A DNA stretch of 20,047 nt, taken from Oscillospiraceae bacterium. GTDB taxonomy: Bacteria > Bacillota > Clostridia > Oscillospirales > Ruminococcaceae. Positions 1-6,881 of this stretch are shown one piece after another. The stretch spans positions 1-20,047 of the forward strand of contig JAHHUB010000006.1 of assembly GCA_020024175.1 (NCBI GenBank), given 5' to 3'. The position numbers and the translations under genes were made by a program. A model generated the notes under the pieces. That model had not been told where the DNA came from. It did no database searches and worked only from the letters and a program-made list of their open reading frames with translations. The first letter of the stretch is position 1; every line of letters begins with the position of its first letter.

Positions 1-247
1 TTATTAGATCTAACCGTAATTTTTAATATTACTCTCGCGGCGGGGCGACCTCGCTGTCAGACACATTTATTAGATCTAACTGTAATTTTTAATATTACTC
101 TCGCGGCGGGGCGACCTCGCTATCAGACACATTTATTAGATCTAACCGTAATTTTTAATGTTGCTCTTGTGGCAGGGCAACCCCGCTGTCAGATGCGTTT
201 ATTAAATTTAACTGTAATTTTTAATATTACTCTTGTGGCGGGGCGAT
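1..247. repeat. Array of four 66-bp tandem repeats, open at left edge
   Basis: Copies begin at 1, 67, 133 and 199, so the period is exactly 66 bp; the fourth copy breaks off near 247. Each unit has an AT-rich half starting TTATTAGATCTAAC, which contains the perfect palindrome TTAGATCTAA in copies 1-3, and a GC-rich half around GCGGGGCGACCTCGC. The GC-rich half can fold as a six-pair stem with a CGA loop and one G-T pair. Copies 1 and 2 differ at only about two positions, while copies 3 and 4 are more diverged, as expected at the decaying edge of an array. Copies 1 and 2 would encode an 18-residue minus-strand peptide, but copy 3 lacks its ATG, so coding is unlikely. No function is known to me. 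There are no spacers, so it is not CRISPR. Confidence 0.93.
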
Positions 248-262
248 CAAAATTTTATTAAA

Positions 263-306
263 ATAAAAAAAGCCTTTCTTTTATATCACAAAAAGAAAGA
301 CCTTTT
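263..306 (-). terminator. Probable intrinsic terminator of msrC
   Basis: Read on the minus strand, an imperfect hairpin built on AAAAGAAAG/CTTTCTTTT arms is followed by a T-rich run (TTTTTTTATTTT). It lies about 75 bp past the msrC stop. The stem is AU-rich with mismatches next to the GC pairs, so its efficiency is uncertain. Confidence 0.6.
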
Positions 307-381
307 CAGCATAAATGCTGTATTAAAATTTAACTTCACAGATTTATTTTAGGTATAAATTCTATGTTATATACTATTATA

Positions 382-900
382 CTACAGTGTGGAATTTTTA
401 CTGCTGAATATATTATCAAAGTCACAGACTTTCTCAATAATTTCCACGGCTTTTTCCAAGCCTTTACGGTCAGTTTCATCAAATCTGTTTAAATTAGGGC
501 TATCAATATCCAAAACCCCCACTATTTTTCCATTTTGTCTTATGGGGATTACAATTTCGGAATTGGAGGCACCATCGCAGGCAATATGCCCCGGAAATTT
601 ATGAACATCTTCTATAAGCATTGTTTTATTTTCAGCTACTGCTGTACCACAGACACCTTTTCCGATTTCAATTTTTACACAGGCTGGTTTTCCACCAAAA
701 GGTCCCAGTAAAAGCTCGCTATTTTTAATAAGATAAAATCCCGCCCAGTTTATATCAGGAAGTATATCAAAAATAAGAGCTGAAATATTAGATAAATTGG
801 AAAGTGTACAATCCACTCCATCAGTAATTACCTTTAATTTTCTCAGCAATAAATCATACATTTTCTCTTTATTTTCAGCAGTTTTTTCACTTATATACAT
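382..900 (-). CDS. msrC: Free methionine-(R)-sulfoxide reductase (GAF domain)
   Basis: This cytosolic enzyme reduces free L-methionine-(R)-sulfoxide to methionine, protecting the methionine pool from oxidation. It has 172 residues, the usual length, and is a single GAF domain. The three family cysteines are all present: C74 in GPFGGKPAC, C84 in GKGVCGTA and C108 in FPGHIACD, followed by SNSEIVIP. In the characterised enzymes these cysteines carry out catalysis and disulfide relay. The ATG at 900 is preceded by AGGAG at a good distance. It follows rplS on the same strand, with the rplS terminator only about ten bases before its ribosome binding site. Expression therefore probably depends on read-through of that terminator or on a promoter inside rplS. 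It fits with the superoxide reductase further along as an oxidative-stress function. The stop is TAG. Confidence 0.93.
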   Translation of the reverse strand: MYISEKTAENKEKMYDLLLRKLKVITDGVDCTLSNLSNISALIFDILPDINWAGFYLIKNSELLLGPFGGKPACVKIEIGKGVCGTAVAENKTMLIEDVHKFPGHIACDGASNSEIVIPIRQNGKIVGVLDIDSPNLNRFDETDRKGLEKAVEIIEKVCDFDNIFSSKNSTL

Positions 901-920
901 AATTAAAATCTCCTTTTATA

Positions 921-953
921 CAAAAAAGGACAGCAAAAAAACTGTCCTTTTTC
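921..953 (-). terminator. Intrinsic terminator of rplS, abutting the msrC start region
   Basis: On the minus strand, AAAAAGGACAG and CTGTCCTTTTTT form a strong stem with a T-rich loop, followed by a T run. It sits just after the rplS stop (961) and ends about ten bases before the msrC ribosome binding site (near 905-910). Being nearly symmetrical it could also act on plus-strand transcripts. Confidence 0.85.
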
Positions 954-960
954 ATAGTTA

Positions 961-1305
961 CTACTTAACAAGTTCCTTAACCTTAGCAGCCTTACCAACA
1001 CGGTCTCTGAGGTAATAGAGTTTAGCTCTGCGGATTTTACCTTTACGAACTACTTCAACCTTGTCAACGTGTGGGGAGTGAACAGGGAATACTCTTTCAA
1101 CTCCACAGCCAAGTGATACACGGCGAACTGTAAATGTTTCAGCAATACCGCCATGTTTCTTAGCGATAACTGTTCCTTCAAAGATCTGAATTCTTTCTCT
1201 GTCGCCTTCCTTGATCTTTACGTGTACTTTTACATAGTCACCGATTTCAACTACCGGTGCTTCTGCCTTAAGGCAGCTGTTTGAAATTTGCTTCAAAGCG
1301 TCCAT
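961..1305 (-). CDS. rplS: 50S ribosomal protein L19
   Basis: Structural protein of the large ribosomal subunit, at the interface with the 30S subunit. It has 114 residues, typical for L19. Family blocks seen are GDYVKVHVKIKEGDRERIQ, FEGTVIAKKHGG, FTVRRVSLGCGVERVFPVHSP and KLYYLRDRVGKAAKVKE near the C-terminus. The frame stays open upstream to 1425, but the ATG at 1305 (MDALKQ) has AGGAGG seven to ten bases before it and matches the family N-terminus, and the upstream part is a structured leader. The gene stands apart from the usual rpsP-rimM-trmD neighbours: DUF2344 lies upstream and msrC downstream. It is probably a single-gene unit with its own promoter and leader. The stop is TAG. Confidence 0.97.
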   Translation of the reverse strand: MDALKQISNSCLKAEAPVVEIGDYVKVHVKIKEGDRERIQIFEGTVIAKKHGGIAETFTVRRVSLGCGVERVFPVHSPHVDKVEVVRKGKIRRAKLYYLRDRVGKAAKVKELVK

Positions 1306-1311
1306 TTTAAA

Positions 1312-1436
1312 TTTCCTCCTTAATATATACAGACTTTCATAACTCAAAAGGTTAGAGGACTGTCTGCTTTGCGTTGCGGACTTCTGTGTCCATTCGGCAA
1401 ACCCTACCGTCAATGCGGTAGTCAAGCATGCTTTTA
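1312..1436 (-). promoter_or_regulatory. Structured 5' leader of rplS, probable L19 leader
   Basis: The mRNA ahead of rplS holds several paired elements: CTACCG/CGGTAG (1404-1409 with 1416-1421), GGAC/GTCC (1378-1381 with 1388-1391) and a long-range CAGAC/GTCTG pairing (1330-1334 with 1362-1366). The region then gives way to the AGGAGG site. Firmicutes are known to carry an autoregulatory L19 leader at this position, where L19 binds its own mRNA. I assign it from position and structure; a covariance-model search was not possible here. Confidence 0.6.
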
Positions 1437-1442
1437 TATTAT

Positions 1443-1475
1443 ATTATACTTTTTACAAAAATTCAAGAACATATT
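1443..1475 (-). promoter_or_regulatory. Putative rplS promoter
   Basis: A perfect TATAAT lies at 1448-1443 on the minus strand, just upstream of the structured leader. The -35 region is weak (TTCTTG or neighbouring hexamers, depending on spacing). Its placement would start the transcript near 1436, at the edge of the leader. Confidence 0.45.
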
Positions 1476-1521
1476 ATGCAATATTCCGATTTTTTTGATT
1501 TTTGTATAAAATTTGCATTTT

Positions 1522-2190
1522 TTATGAAAAACGCTCATTATTTTCGTTAAAAATTCCTGTTCTTCTTATTTTAAAATGGGAAATTTCCTCATTATAAACT
1601 TCACAAAACTTATTTATTATCAACATTGGATTTACATTAAAAATAATTCCCGCATTTATTTTGAGTGAGAAATTAATAAAATCTTCTCCGCCATCTATGG
1701 AAATAACCTCAAAAACAGGCTTTAAATCTATTTCTTTCATGCCTTTTTTAGATTTTTTCTCAACTATGATTTTATCTTTGTTTATAAATTCGGTGAATTT
1801 TTCTTTTATTCTATCAGGTTTTTCAAAGTAAATATCCATGTCATAAGTTGCCCAAACAATTTCCTTTGGTTCTTCTTTAGGGGGACTTACTTTGGTTATT
1901 TCTATACCTTCAGGCATTACTGAATTTAATTTTTCCTGTATTTCTTCATAATTATTGTCCTCAGGTTCCATTTTAACATCGAAAAATTCACTGGTGCTTT
2001 CATATCCCAAAGATAATGCCAAAGGATAGTTTAAATACATATGTGGGTTATATCCCATTGTGTACCAAACAGGAATTTCTGCTCTTTTTATAGCTCTCTG
2101 CAAACATTTTGCCATATCCAAATGAGCTATATATTTAGCTCTGCCTGTTTTGTTAAAAAATACTCTTACAGGTTTAGTTGTGTTAATCAT
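1522..2190 (-). CDS. Radical SAM-linked protein, DUF2344 family (TIGR03936)
   Basis: A protein of about 222 residues that in many Clostridia sits directly after the large B12-binding-type radical SAM protein; its biochemical role is not established. Recognisable N-terminal blocks are FFNKTGRAKYIAHLDM, CLQRAIKRAEIPVWY and MGYNPH, all family signatures, and the C-terminus ends in the HFKIRRTGIF region. The frame is open to 2238, but I prefer the ATG at 2190. It overlaps the stop of the upstream gene as TAATG, which implies translational coupling, and it starts directly before the conserved region. It is the last gene of the degV - radical SAM - DUF2344 unit; I see no clear terminator after it. 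Coupling to a gene with an in-frame UGA means its expression may depend on ribosomes getting past that UGA. The stop is TAA. Confidence 0.88.
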   Translation of the reverse strand: MINTTKPVRVFFNKTGRAKYIAHLDMAKCLQRAIKRAEIPVWYTMGYNPHMYLNYPLALSLGYESTSEFFDVKMEPEDNNYEEIQEKLNSVMPEGIEITKVSPPKEEPKEIVWATYDMDIYFEKPDRIKEKFTEFINKDKIIVEKKSKKGMKEIDLKPVFEVISIDGGEDFINFSLKINAGIIFNVNPMLIINKFCEVYNEEISHFKIRRTGIFNENNERFS

Positions 2191-4025
2191 TATTTGCAGA
2201 CACCCCCTACTGCTCTTGACGCTCCACAGCCTGTGCATTTTTCACGGCAGTTTGGTGTTGTCAAACTTTCATGGGCAAGTTTATTCTCTTTTATAAGAAA
2301 TTTTTTTGTTACAAGGTAATCCAAGTGATCCCAGGGCATAATTTCCTCATAGCTTCTTTGACGATTTGAGTAAAAAGTGCCGTCCACACCACACTCATCA
2401 AGAGCTTTAATCCAGCGATTAAGATCAAAATATTCTCCCCAAGCATCAAGTTTACTGCCCTTTTTCCAGGCAAGTTCAACCACATCACAGAGTCTTCTGT
2501 CGCCTCTTGCTAAAATTCCCTCCAAAACACTGATATCTGCGTCATGATAACTGGGGTTAATCTTTCTGGTGGTAATTTCATTGAGGAGAATTTTCTGTTT
2601 TCTGTGGAATTCTTCAACAGTGTTCTGTGCTTCAAATTCAAAAGGTGTAAAAGGTTTTGGAACAAAGCAGGCACAGCTTATATTTACATTTACACCTTTC
2701 CCCTTTGGTCTGTTCGGCATATTGTAAAACAAATCCACAACTTTTTGTCCCAAATGAGCTATAGCTTTTATATCATCATCGGTTTCTGTGGGCAATCCCA
2801 TCATAAAATAGAGTTTTACTGTAGTGTATCCGCTTTCAAAAGCCATTAAACAAGTATCCATAATTTCTTTTTCGGTGATATTTTTATTGATTACATCACG
2901 CATACGCTGTGTTCCGGCTTCAGGAGCAAAGGTAAGTCCTGATTTTCTCACTTTTTTAATTTTTTCCAGAAGTTCCTCGGAAAAATTATCTATTCTGAGA
3001 GATGGCAGTGAAATATTTATCTTTTCATCCTCACTCCATGTAATCATTTTGTCTAAAAGCGGTTCTATTTCCCTGTAATCACTGGTTGAAAGACTGGTCA
3101 GCGATACTTCTTCATAACCTGCATTTTTGCAGATTTCATAAGCGGATTTATTTACTGTGTCATGATGTTTCTCCCGCACGGGGCGATAAATATATCCCGC
3201 CTGTCAGAATCGACAGCCTCTTATACAGCCACGGAAAACTTCTGCCATTGCTCTGTCATGAACTGTATCAGAAAAAGGCACAACAAATTCAGAAGGATAA
3301 AAAACCTTGTCCATATCTTCAATAATGCGTTTTTCCACTTTTTTAGGTGCATTATGTGTAGGTGTAACGGATTTTATGGTTTTATCCTCATTATATTCCA
3401 CCTCATAAAATGCAGGAACATAAATTCCTTTTATTTGAGCTGCTTTTTCCAGAAATTCCAGCTTGCTCAGATTTTGTTTTTTACATTCTTTATAAAGATC
3501 AATAAGTTCAAGGTTTACTTCTTCACCTTCACCCAAAACAAATATATCAATAAAATCCGCAATAGGTTCAGGGTTACAGGCACATGGACCTCCCGCTATT
3601 ATAACAGGATCATTTTCGCTTCTTTTAGCACTTCTGACTTCAAGGCCTGACAAATCCAGCATATTTAAAACAGATGTAAAAGAAAGTTCATACTGTAAAG
3701 TAAAACCTATAAAATCAAAATCCCTTATAGGGTCAAGACTTTCCAGTCCATAAAGAGGAATGTTGTTTTCCCTCATCAAATTTTCCATATCCATATCCGG
3801 TGCAAAACATCTTTCGCACCAAATGTCATCTCTTTCATTTTTAAGGGAATAAAGTATCTTCATTCCCAAATGGGACATTCCCACATCGTACATATCGGGA
3901 AAGCACATGGCAAATCTAACCATATTATCGGTGAGTTTTTTTACCACGGAACCGGTTTCCCCTCCAGTATATCTAGAGGGTTTTTGTACTTTCATCAATA
4001 TCTTATCAAGTTGTTCTATTTTCAT
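2190..4025 (-). CDS. B12-binding-type radical SAM protein (TIGR03960) with in-frame UGA at cluster cysteine
   Basis: Read as one frame this gives 611 residues, the usual family size of about 600. The N-terminal part has the family start KILMKVQKPSRYTGGE and a cobalamin-binding-like fold with DVGMSHLGMKILY, and GGPCACNPEPIADFIDIFVLGEGE. The radical SAM motif follows at C267-x3-C271-x2-[UGA 274] within RGCIRGCRF, and then QAGYIYRPVREK, the expected continuation. The C-terminal half contains the SLPSLRID, TFAPEAGTQRMRDVINKN and KLYFMMGLPTE blocks and ends in a cysteine cluster, CREKCTGCG. In relatives I know, residue 274 is the third cysteine ligand of the [4Fe-4S] cluster. Substrate and role are unknown. 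The ATG at 4025 has a GGAG site; degV lies 16 bp upstream and DUF2344 overlaps its TAA. If UGA terminates, only a 273-residue fragment without a usable cluster is made. It could instead be a pseudogene or carry a sequence error. Confidence 0.85.
3204..3206 (-). other. In-frame TGA replacing the third radical SAM cysteine codon
   Basis: The codons around it read GGC TGT CGA TTC TGA CAG GCG (G C R F stop Q A). One base change from TGT or TGC would give the expected cysteine. The frame on both sides is uninterrupted. Possible readings are selenocysteine, cysteine by a UGA-reading tRNA, or a true nonsense codon. The mRNA immediately after it can fold as a GGC-GAUA/UAUC-GCC stem with a UAUU loop, and CCC-GUGC-GGG lies further on. 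Neither is a clear bacterial SECIS element. Confidence 0.9.
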
Positions 4026-4041
4026 AATATCTCCAAATAAA

Positions 4042-4914
4042 TTATCTTTCCGTACCCCAGAAATAAACTCCTATTGTACCGGGACCGGAATGAGCTCCTA
4101 TAATGGGACCCATTTCATTTATAATAATATCTTTTGGATTTGCCTTCTTGCTTATGTATTCTTTAAGATACTCGGCAGATTCCAAATCATCTCCATGACC
4201 TATAAAAATCACTTGTTTTTCTATATCAACAGCAGTAGACAGGCATTTGTCCGCCAAAGCTTCCAAAGCAGCTTTTCTTCCTCTCACTTTTCCCATCAAT
4301 ATAAGTTTTCCTTCATTGTCCATATGCATAATAGGCATAATTTTAAGCAAACTTCCTGCTATTGCTACGGTTTTAGACACTCTGCCTCCTCTATGAAGGA
4401 AGAATAAATCTTCTACAGTAAACCAATGGCACATATGCAGCTTTGAGTTTTCACACCACTTTACAAATTCATCTATATCCGGAGTAACTTTTTTCTTGTC
4501 CGCTGCCAAGCATACAAAAAGTCCAAATCCACAGGAAGCAGAAAGGCTGTCAACTACACAAATTTTTCTTTCAGGGTATTTTTCAGCCAAAATATCTTTT
4601 GCAATATTGGCAGACTGTATGGAACCGCTAAGTCCCGATGAAAAACAAAGGTAAACTATATCATTGCCTTTTTTAAGTTCTTCCTCAAAATATTCAATAT
4701 ATCTTTCTGAATTTATTTGTGCTGTGGTTACTTTCGCCTGTGTACGCAAAAGTTTAAATATTCCCTTAAATCCGTATTCTCTGAAATCGGAGTAATGGTT
4801 ATATTCTTTATCATCTATAAAAAAAGGCATTGGTATAGCTGTTACATCATTTTTCTTCAAAATTTCTTCCGATATATCTACTGTTACATCGGTAAATAAT
4901 ACATAATTACTCAT
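4042..4914 (-). CDS. DegV family protein (FakB-like fatty acid binding)
   Basis: DegV proteins bind one fatty acid and, with FakA kinase, feed exogenous fatty acids into phospholipid synthesis; the exact role of each paralogue varies. This one has 290 residues from the ATG at 4914 (MSNYVLFTD), which has AGGAGGG nine bases upstream; an in-frame extension to 4962 has no such signal. Seen in order: LFTDVTVDISEEIL, the KVTTAQINSERY ligand-site loop, CFSSGLSGSIQSA, FLHRGGRVSK, KVRGRKAALEAL and the C-terminal AHSGPGTIGVYFWG, all family blocks. No fakA gene is in the window. It is the first gene of the unit with the radical SAM and DUF2344 genes, behind a good promoter. The stop is TAA. Confidence 0.92.
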   Translation of the reverse strand: MSNYVLFTDVTVDISEEILKKNDVTAIPMPFFIDDKEYNHYSDFREYGFKGIFKLLRTQAKVTTAQINSERYIEYFEEELKKGNDIVYLCFSSGLSGSIQSANIAKDILAEKYPERKICVVDSLSASCGFGLFVCLAADKKKVTPDIDEFVKWCENSKLHMCHWFTVEDLFFLHRGGRVSKTVAIAGSLLKIMPIMHMDNEGKLILMGKVRGRKAALEALADKCLSTAVDIEKQVIFIGHGDDLESAEYLKEYISKKANPKDIIINEMGPIIGAHSGPGTIGVYFWGTER

Positions 4915-4949
4915 ATATGTATTCCCTCCTGCAATTATAGTTTGATTAT

Positions 4950-4978
4950 ATTTTATCATCACTGTTATTATATTACAA
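4950..4978 (-). promoter_or_regulatory. Promoter of the degV - radical SAM - DUF2344 unit
   Basis: On the minus strand TTGTAA (4978-4973) is followed by a 17-bp spacer and TAAAAT (4955-4950), with a TGA just before it giving an extended -10. It lies about 35 bp upstream of the degV start. Confidence 0.65.
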
Positions 4979-5018
4979 GATATTTATTAAATTATCCGTT
5001 TTAAAAATAATAAAACTG

Positions 5019-6134
5019 CTATTCAAACATACCTCTTTTCAAAATAATGCTGTCTTTCATCATAATTTTCCCCTTAGCAAATACATCTGTTATCACTAAA
5101 TCATCATTAAGAACAGTTAAATCCGCATCCATACCCTCAGCTATCCTGCCCTTTTGTGTGAAATTTAATGCATCAGCCACATTTGAAGTGATGAATTTCA
5201 GTGCATTTTCCAAAGGCATATTGTATTTTACTGTCATTTCCTTTATGGTGTCAAAAAGAGTGGTCATTTTTCCCACACCTATACCTATCATATTGTGGTT
5301 TTCATCCCATATAGGTGCACTGCCGTTGGAATCAGAGCTTAGTGTAAGTTTTTCCCTTGGTGCCTTTTCACAAAGCCAAATAAGTTTTTCTGCTGTATCT
5401 TCACCGGCTGTCAAATCCACATAACCGCCCATATTGGCAAATTTTTCACTGTCATCCATATGTCTGCCCATATGTGTTGGTCTAAAATGAGTTATGGGAA
5501 TATCTGTTTCTTCCACTATTTCAATTACAGGTTTTATTCCGTTTTTAAATGTTCCTACATGAATGTGAAGTACACCAGGTTTTCCTGCCACAAGAGCTGC
5601 AATTCTTATATCTGAAACCAATCTTATGATTTCCTCTTTTGTGGGGTGGGAACTTCTATGATCTGAAAAAGCCAATTTGCAGCCTATAATTTCACTTATA
5701 TAAACAATATCTTTCATTATATTTTCAGTCAAAGTCTGTTCGGGATAATGATAGGAACTGCTTAAACAGTAAGCTGTAATACCTTCATTATTAAGGGCTT
5801 TTGTTTTAGCAAGCAGGTTTTCTGTAGTTCTGGTTATTCCGTCAGTGCCTAAAAGTCCCACCAATGTAGTAACACCGGATTCAATTACATGAGAAAGTTT
5901 AAGTTCAGGAGTTCTTGAGTGAAGTCCTCCCTCACCGCCTCCTCCTATAACATGGACATGTTGATCTATAAAACCAGGTACAAGTTTTTTACCTTTTAGA
6001 TCCATTACTTCTAGATTTTTTAAAACGGGATTTAAGTTATCCCCTATTTCGGCAATTTTATCAAAGGCTATAAGAACATCTTTTTTTCCTATATGCTCAG
6101 GTGTATAAATATCAGCATTTTTTATAAGTATCAT
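5019..6134 (-). CDS. iadA: Isoaspartyl dipeptidase
   Basis: A dinuclear-metal amidohydrolase that hydrolyses beta-aspartyl (isoaspartyl) dipeptides, the residue of spontaneous Asn/Asp damage after protein breakdown. It has 371 residues (the E. coli enzyme has 390). Metal ligands are visible and evenly offset from the E. coli numbering as I recall it: H59 and H61 (DQHVH), a candidate carboxylated K153, H192 (LHIHVG), H221 (RPTHMGRH) and catalytic D268 (SSDSNGS). The GGGGEGG loop after the first histidines is characteristic. No signal peptide, so cytosolic. The ATG at 6134 has AGGAG eight bases upstream. It follows pcp in the same direction, but the pcp terminator sits directly before its ribosome binding site, so its expression may rely on partial read-through. 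The stop is TAG. Confidence 0.93.
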   Translation of the reverse strand: MILIKNADIYTPEHIGKKDVLIAFDKIAEIGDNLNPVLKNLEVMDLKGKKLVPGFIDQHVHVIGGGGEGGLHSRTPELKLSHVIESGVTTLVGLLGTDGITRTTENLLAKTKALNNEGITAYCLSSSYHYPEQTLTENIMKDIVYISEIIGCKLAFSDHRSSHPTKEEIIRLVSDIRIAALVAGKPGVLHIHVGTFKNGIKPVIEIVEETDIPITHFRPTHMGRHMDDSEKFANMGGYVDLTAGEDTAEKLIWLCEKAPREKLTLSSDSNGSAPIWDENHNMIGIGVGKMTTLFDTIKEMTVKYNMPLENALKFITSNVADALNFTQKGRIAEGMDADLTVLNDDLVITDVFAKGKIMMKDSIILKRGMFE

Positions 6135-6147
6135 AATATTGCTCCTA

Positions 6148-6182
6148 CAAAAAAGAGACAGCTTATTTGCTGTCCCTTTTTA
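6148..6182 (-). terminator. Intrinsic terminator between pcp and iadA
   Basis: On the minus strand AAAAAGGGACAGC and GCTGTCTCTTTTTT pair with one G-T wobble around a six-base loop, followed by a T run. The T run ends within a few bases of the iadA ribosome binding site (about 6140-6145). Confidence 0.85.
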
Positions 6183-6193
6183 CAAAATAATGT

Positions 6194-6835
6194 TTAATGA
6201 ATTGCTCCGCCTACAGCTTTAATATCCTTATCGTTTTCAACGATTGCTTCAATAGCAAGTTCAATAGATCTTGCTATATCATTAAGTGACATACTTGCTA
6301 TATTGCGTTTTTCAACAACTTGTTCAGGGATAAAAGGAACATGGATAAATCCACCCTTAACTCCTGGAAATTCCTTATTAATGTAATAAAGAACACCATA
6401 CATTACATGGTTGCATACATATGTGCCTGCTGTATTGGAAACGATAGCCGGATAACCGCCTTTTTTGATGTTTTCAACCATAGCTTTTACAGGCAGATTG
6501 CTGAAGTAAGCTGCATCGCCATCTTCAAAGTTAGGTTCATCGATTGGTCTGAAACCTTCATTATCAGAAATTGAACCATCCATAATATTTATTGCAACTC
6601 TTTCAGGCTGAACACAGAATCTTGTACCTGCCTGACCTATGCTGAGTACGACATCAGGGTGAATTTCCTTCATTTTTTCATGAATGATTTCAACTGACTT
6701 TTTAAATACTGTAGGAATTTGCATTTTAACAATTTCAGCTCCTGCAATATTGTCTTTGATTATCTTTACAGCTTCCCAAGCCGGATTAATTTTTTCTCCA
6801 CCGAATGGATCAAAACCTGTAATCAATATTTTCAT
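6194..6835 (-). CDS. pcp: Pyrrolidone-carboxylate (pyroglutamyl) peptidase I
   Basis: A cytosolic cysteine peptidase (family C15) that removes N-terminal pyroglutamate from peptides. It has 213 residues, the usual length. It opens with KILITGFDPFGGEKINPAWEA, the family N-terminus. The catalytic triad is visible as E78 (QPERVAINI), C141 (SNTAGTYVCNHVMYG) and H165 (GFIHVPFIPEQ). The ATG at 6835 is preferred over a GTG at 6844, because that GTG lies inside the AGAGGTG ribosome binding site. It lies 46 bp after the DUF979 gene, and together with DUF969/DUF979, which are proposed 5-oxoproline transporter components, it suggests a pyroglutamate-handling operon. A terminator follows the gene. The stop is TAA. 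Confidence 0.95.
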   Translation of the reverse strand: MKILITGFDPFGGEKINPAWEAVKIIKDNIAGAEIVKMQIPTVFKKSVEIIHEKMKEIHPDVVLSIGQAGTRFCVQPERVAINIMDGSISDNEGFRPIDEPNFEDGDAAYFSNLPVKAMVENIKKGGYPAIVSNTAGTYVCNHVMYGVLYYINKEFPGVKGGFIHVPFIPEQVVEKRNIASMSLNDIARSIELAIEAIVENDKDIKAVGGAIH

Positions 6836-6881
6836 TTTAAACACCTCTTATATTTGTAAGTTTCTATTTTATATTATTGCC

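Noticed and set aside
1..247. CRISPR array, or a repeat-encoded peptide
   Set aside because: There are no unique spacers between units, and the 18-residue minus-strand frame loses its ATG in copy 3.
1306..1425. N-terminal extension of rplS
   Set aside because: The extension has no L19 similarity, lies in a structured leader, and the internal ATG has an AGGAGG site.
2191..2238. Longer start for DUF2344
   Set aside because: It would overlap the C-terminal cysteine cluster of the upstream gene and lacks family similarity; the TAATG overlap start is better.
3204..3206. UGA read as tryptophan, as in Mycoplasma
   Set aside because: The position requires a cysteine cluster ligand in this family, and ordinary TGG codons are used for tryptophan throughout the window.
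3204..4025. Treating the radical SAM gene as two independent genes with starts at 4025 and 3179
   Set aside because: Both parts are in one frame, the supposed second start is a GTG inside a conserved motif (IYRPVREK), and neither half is a complete family member.
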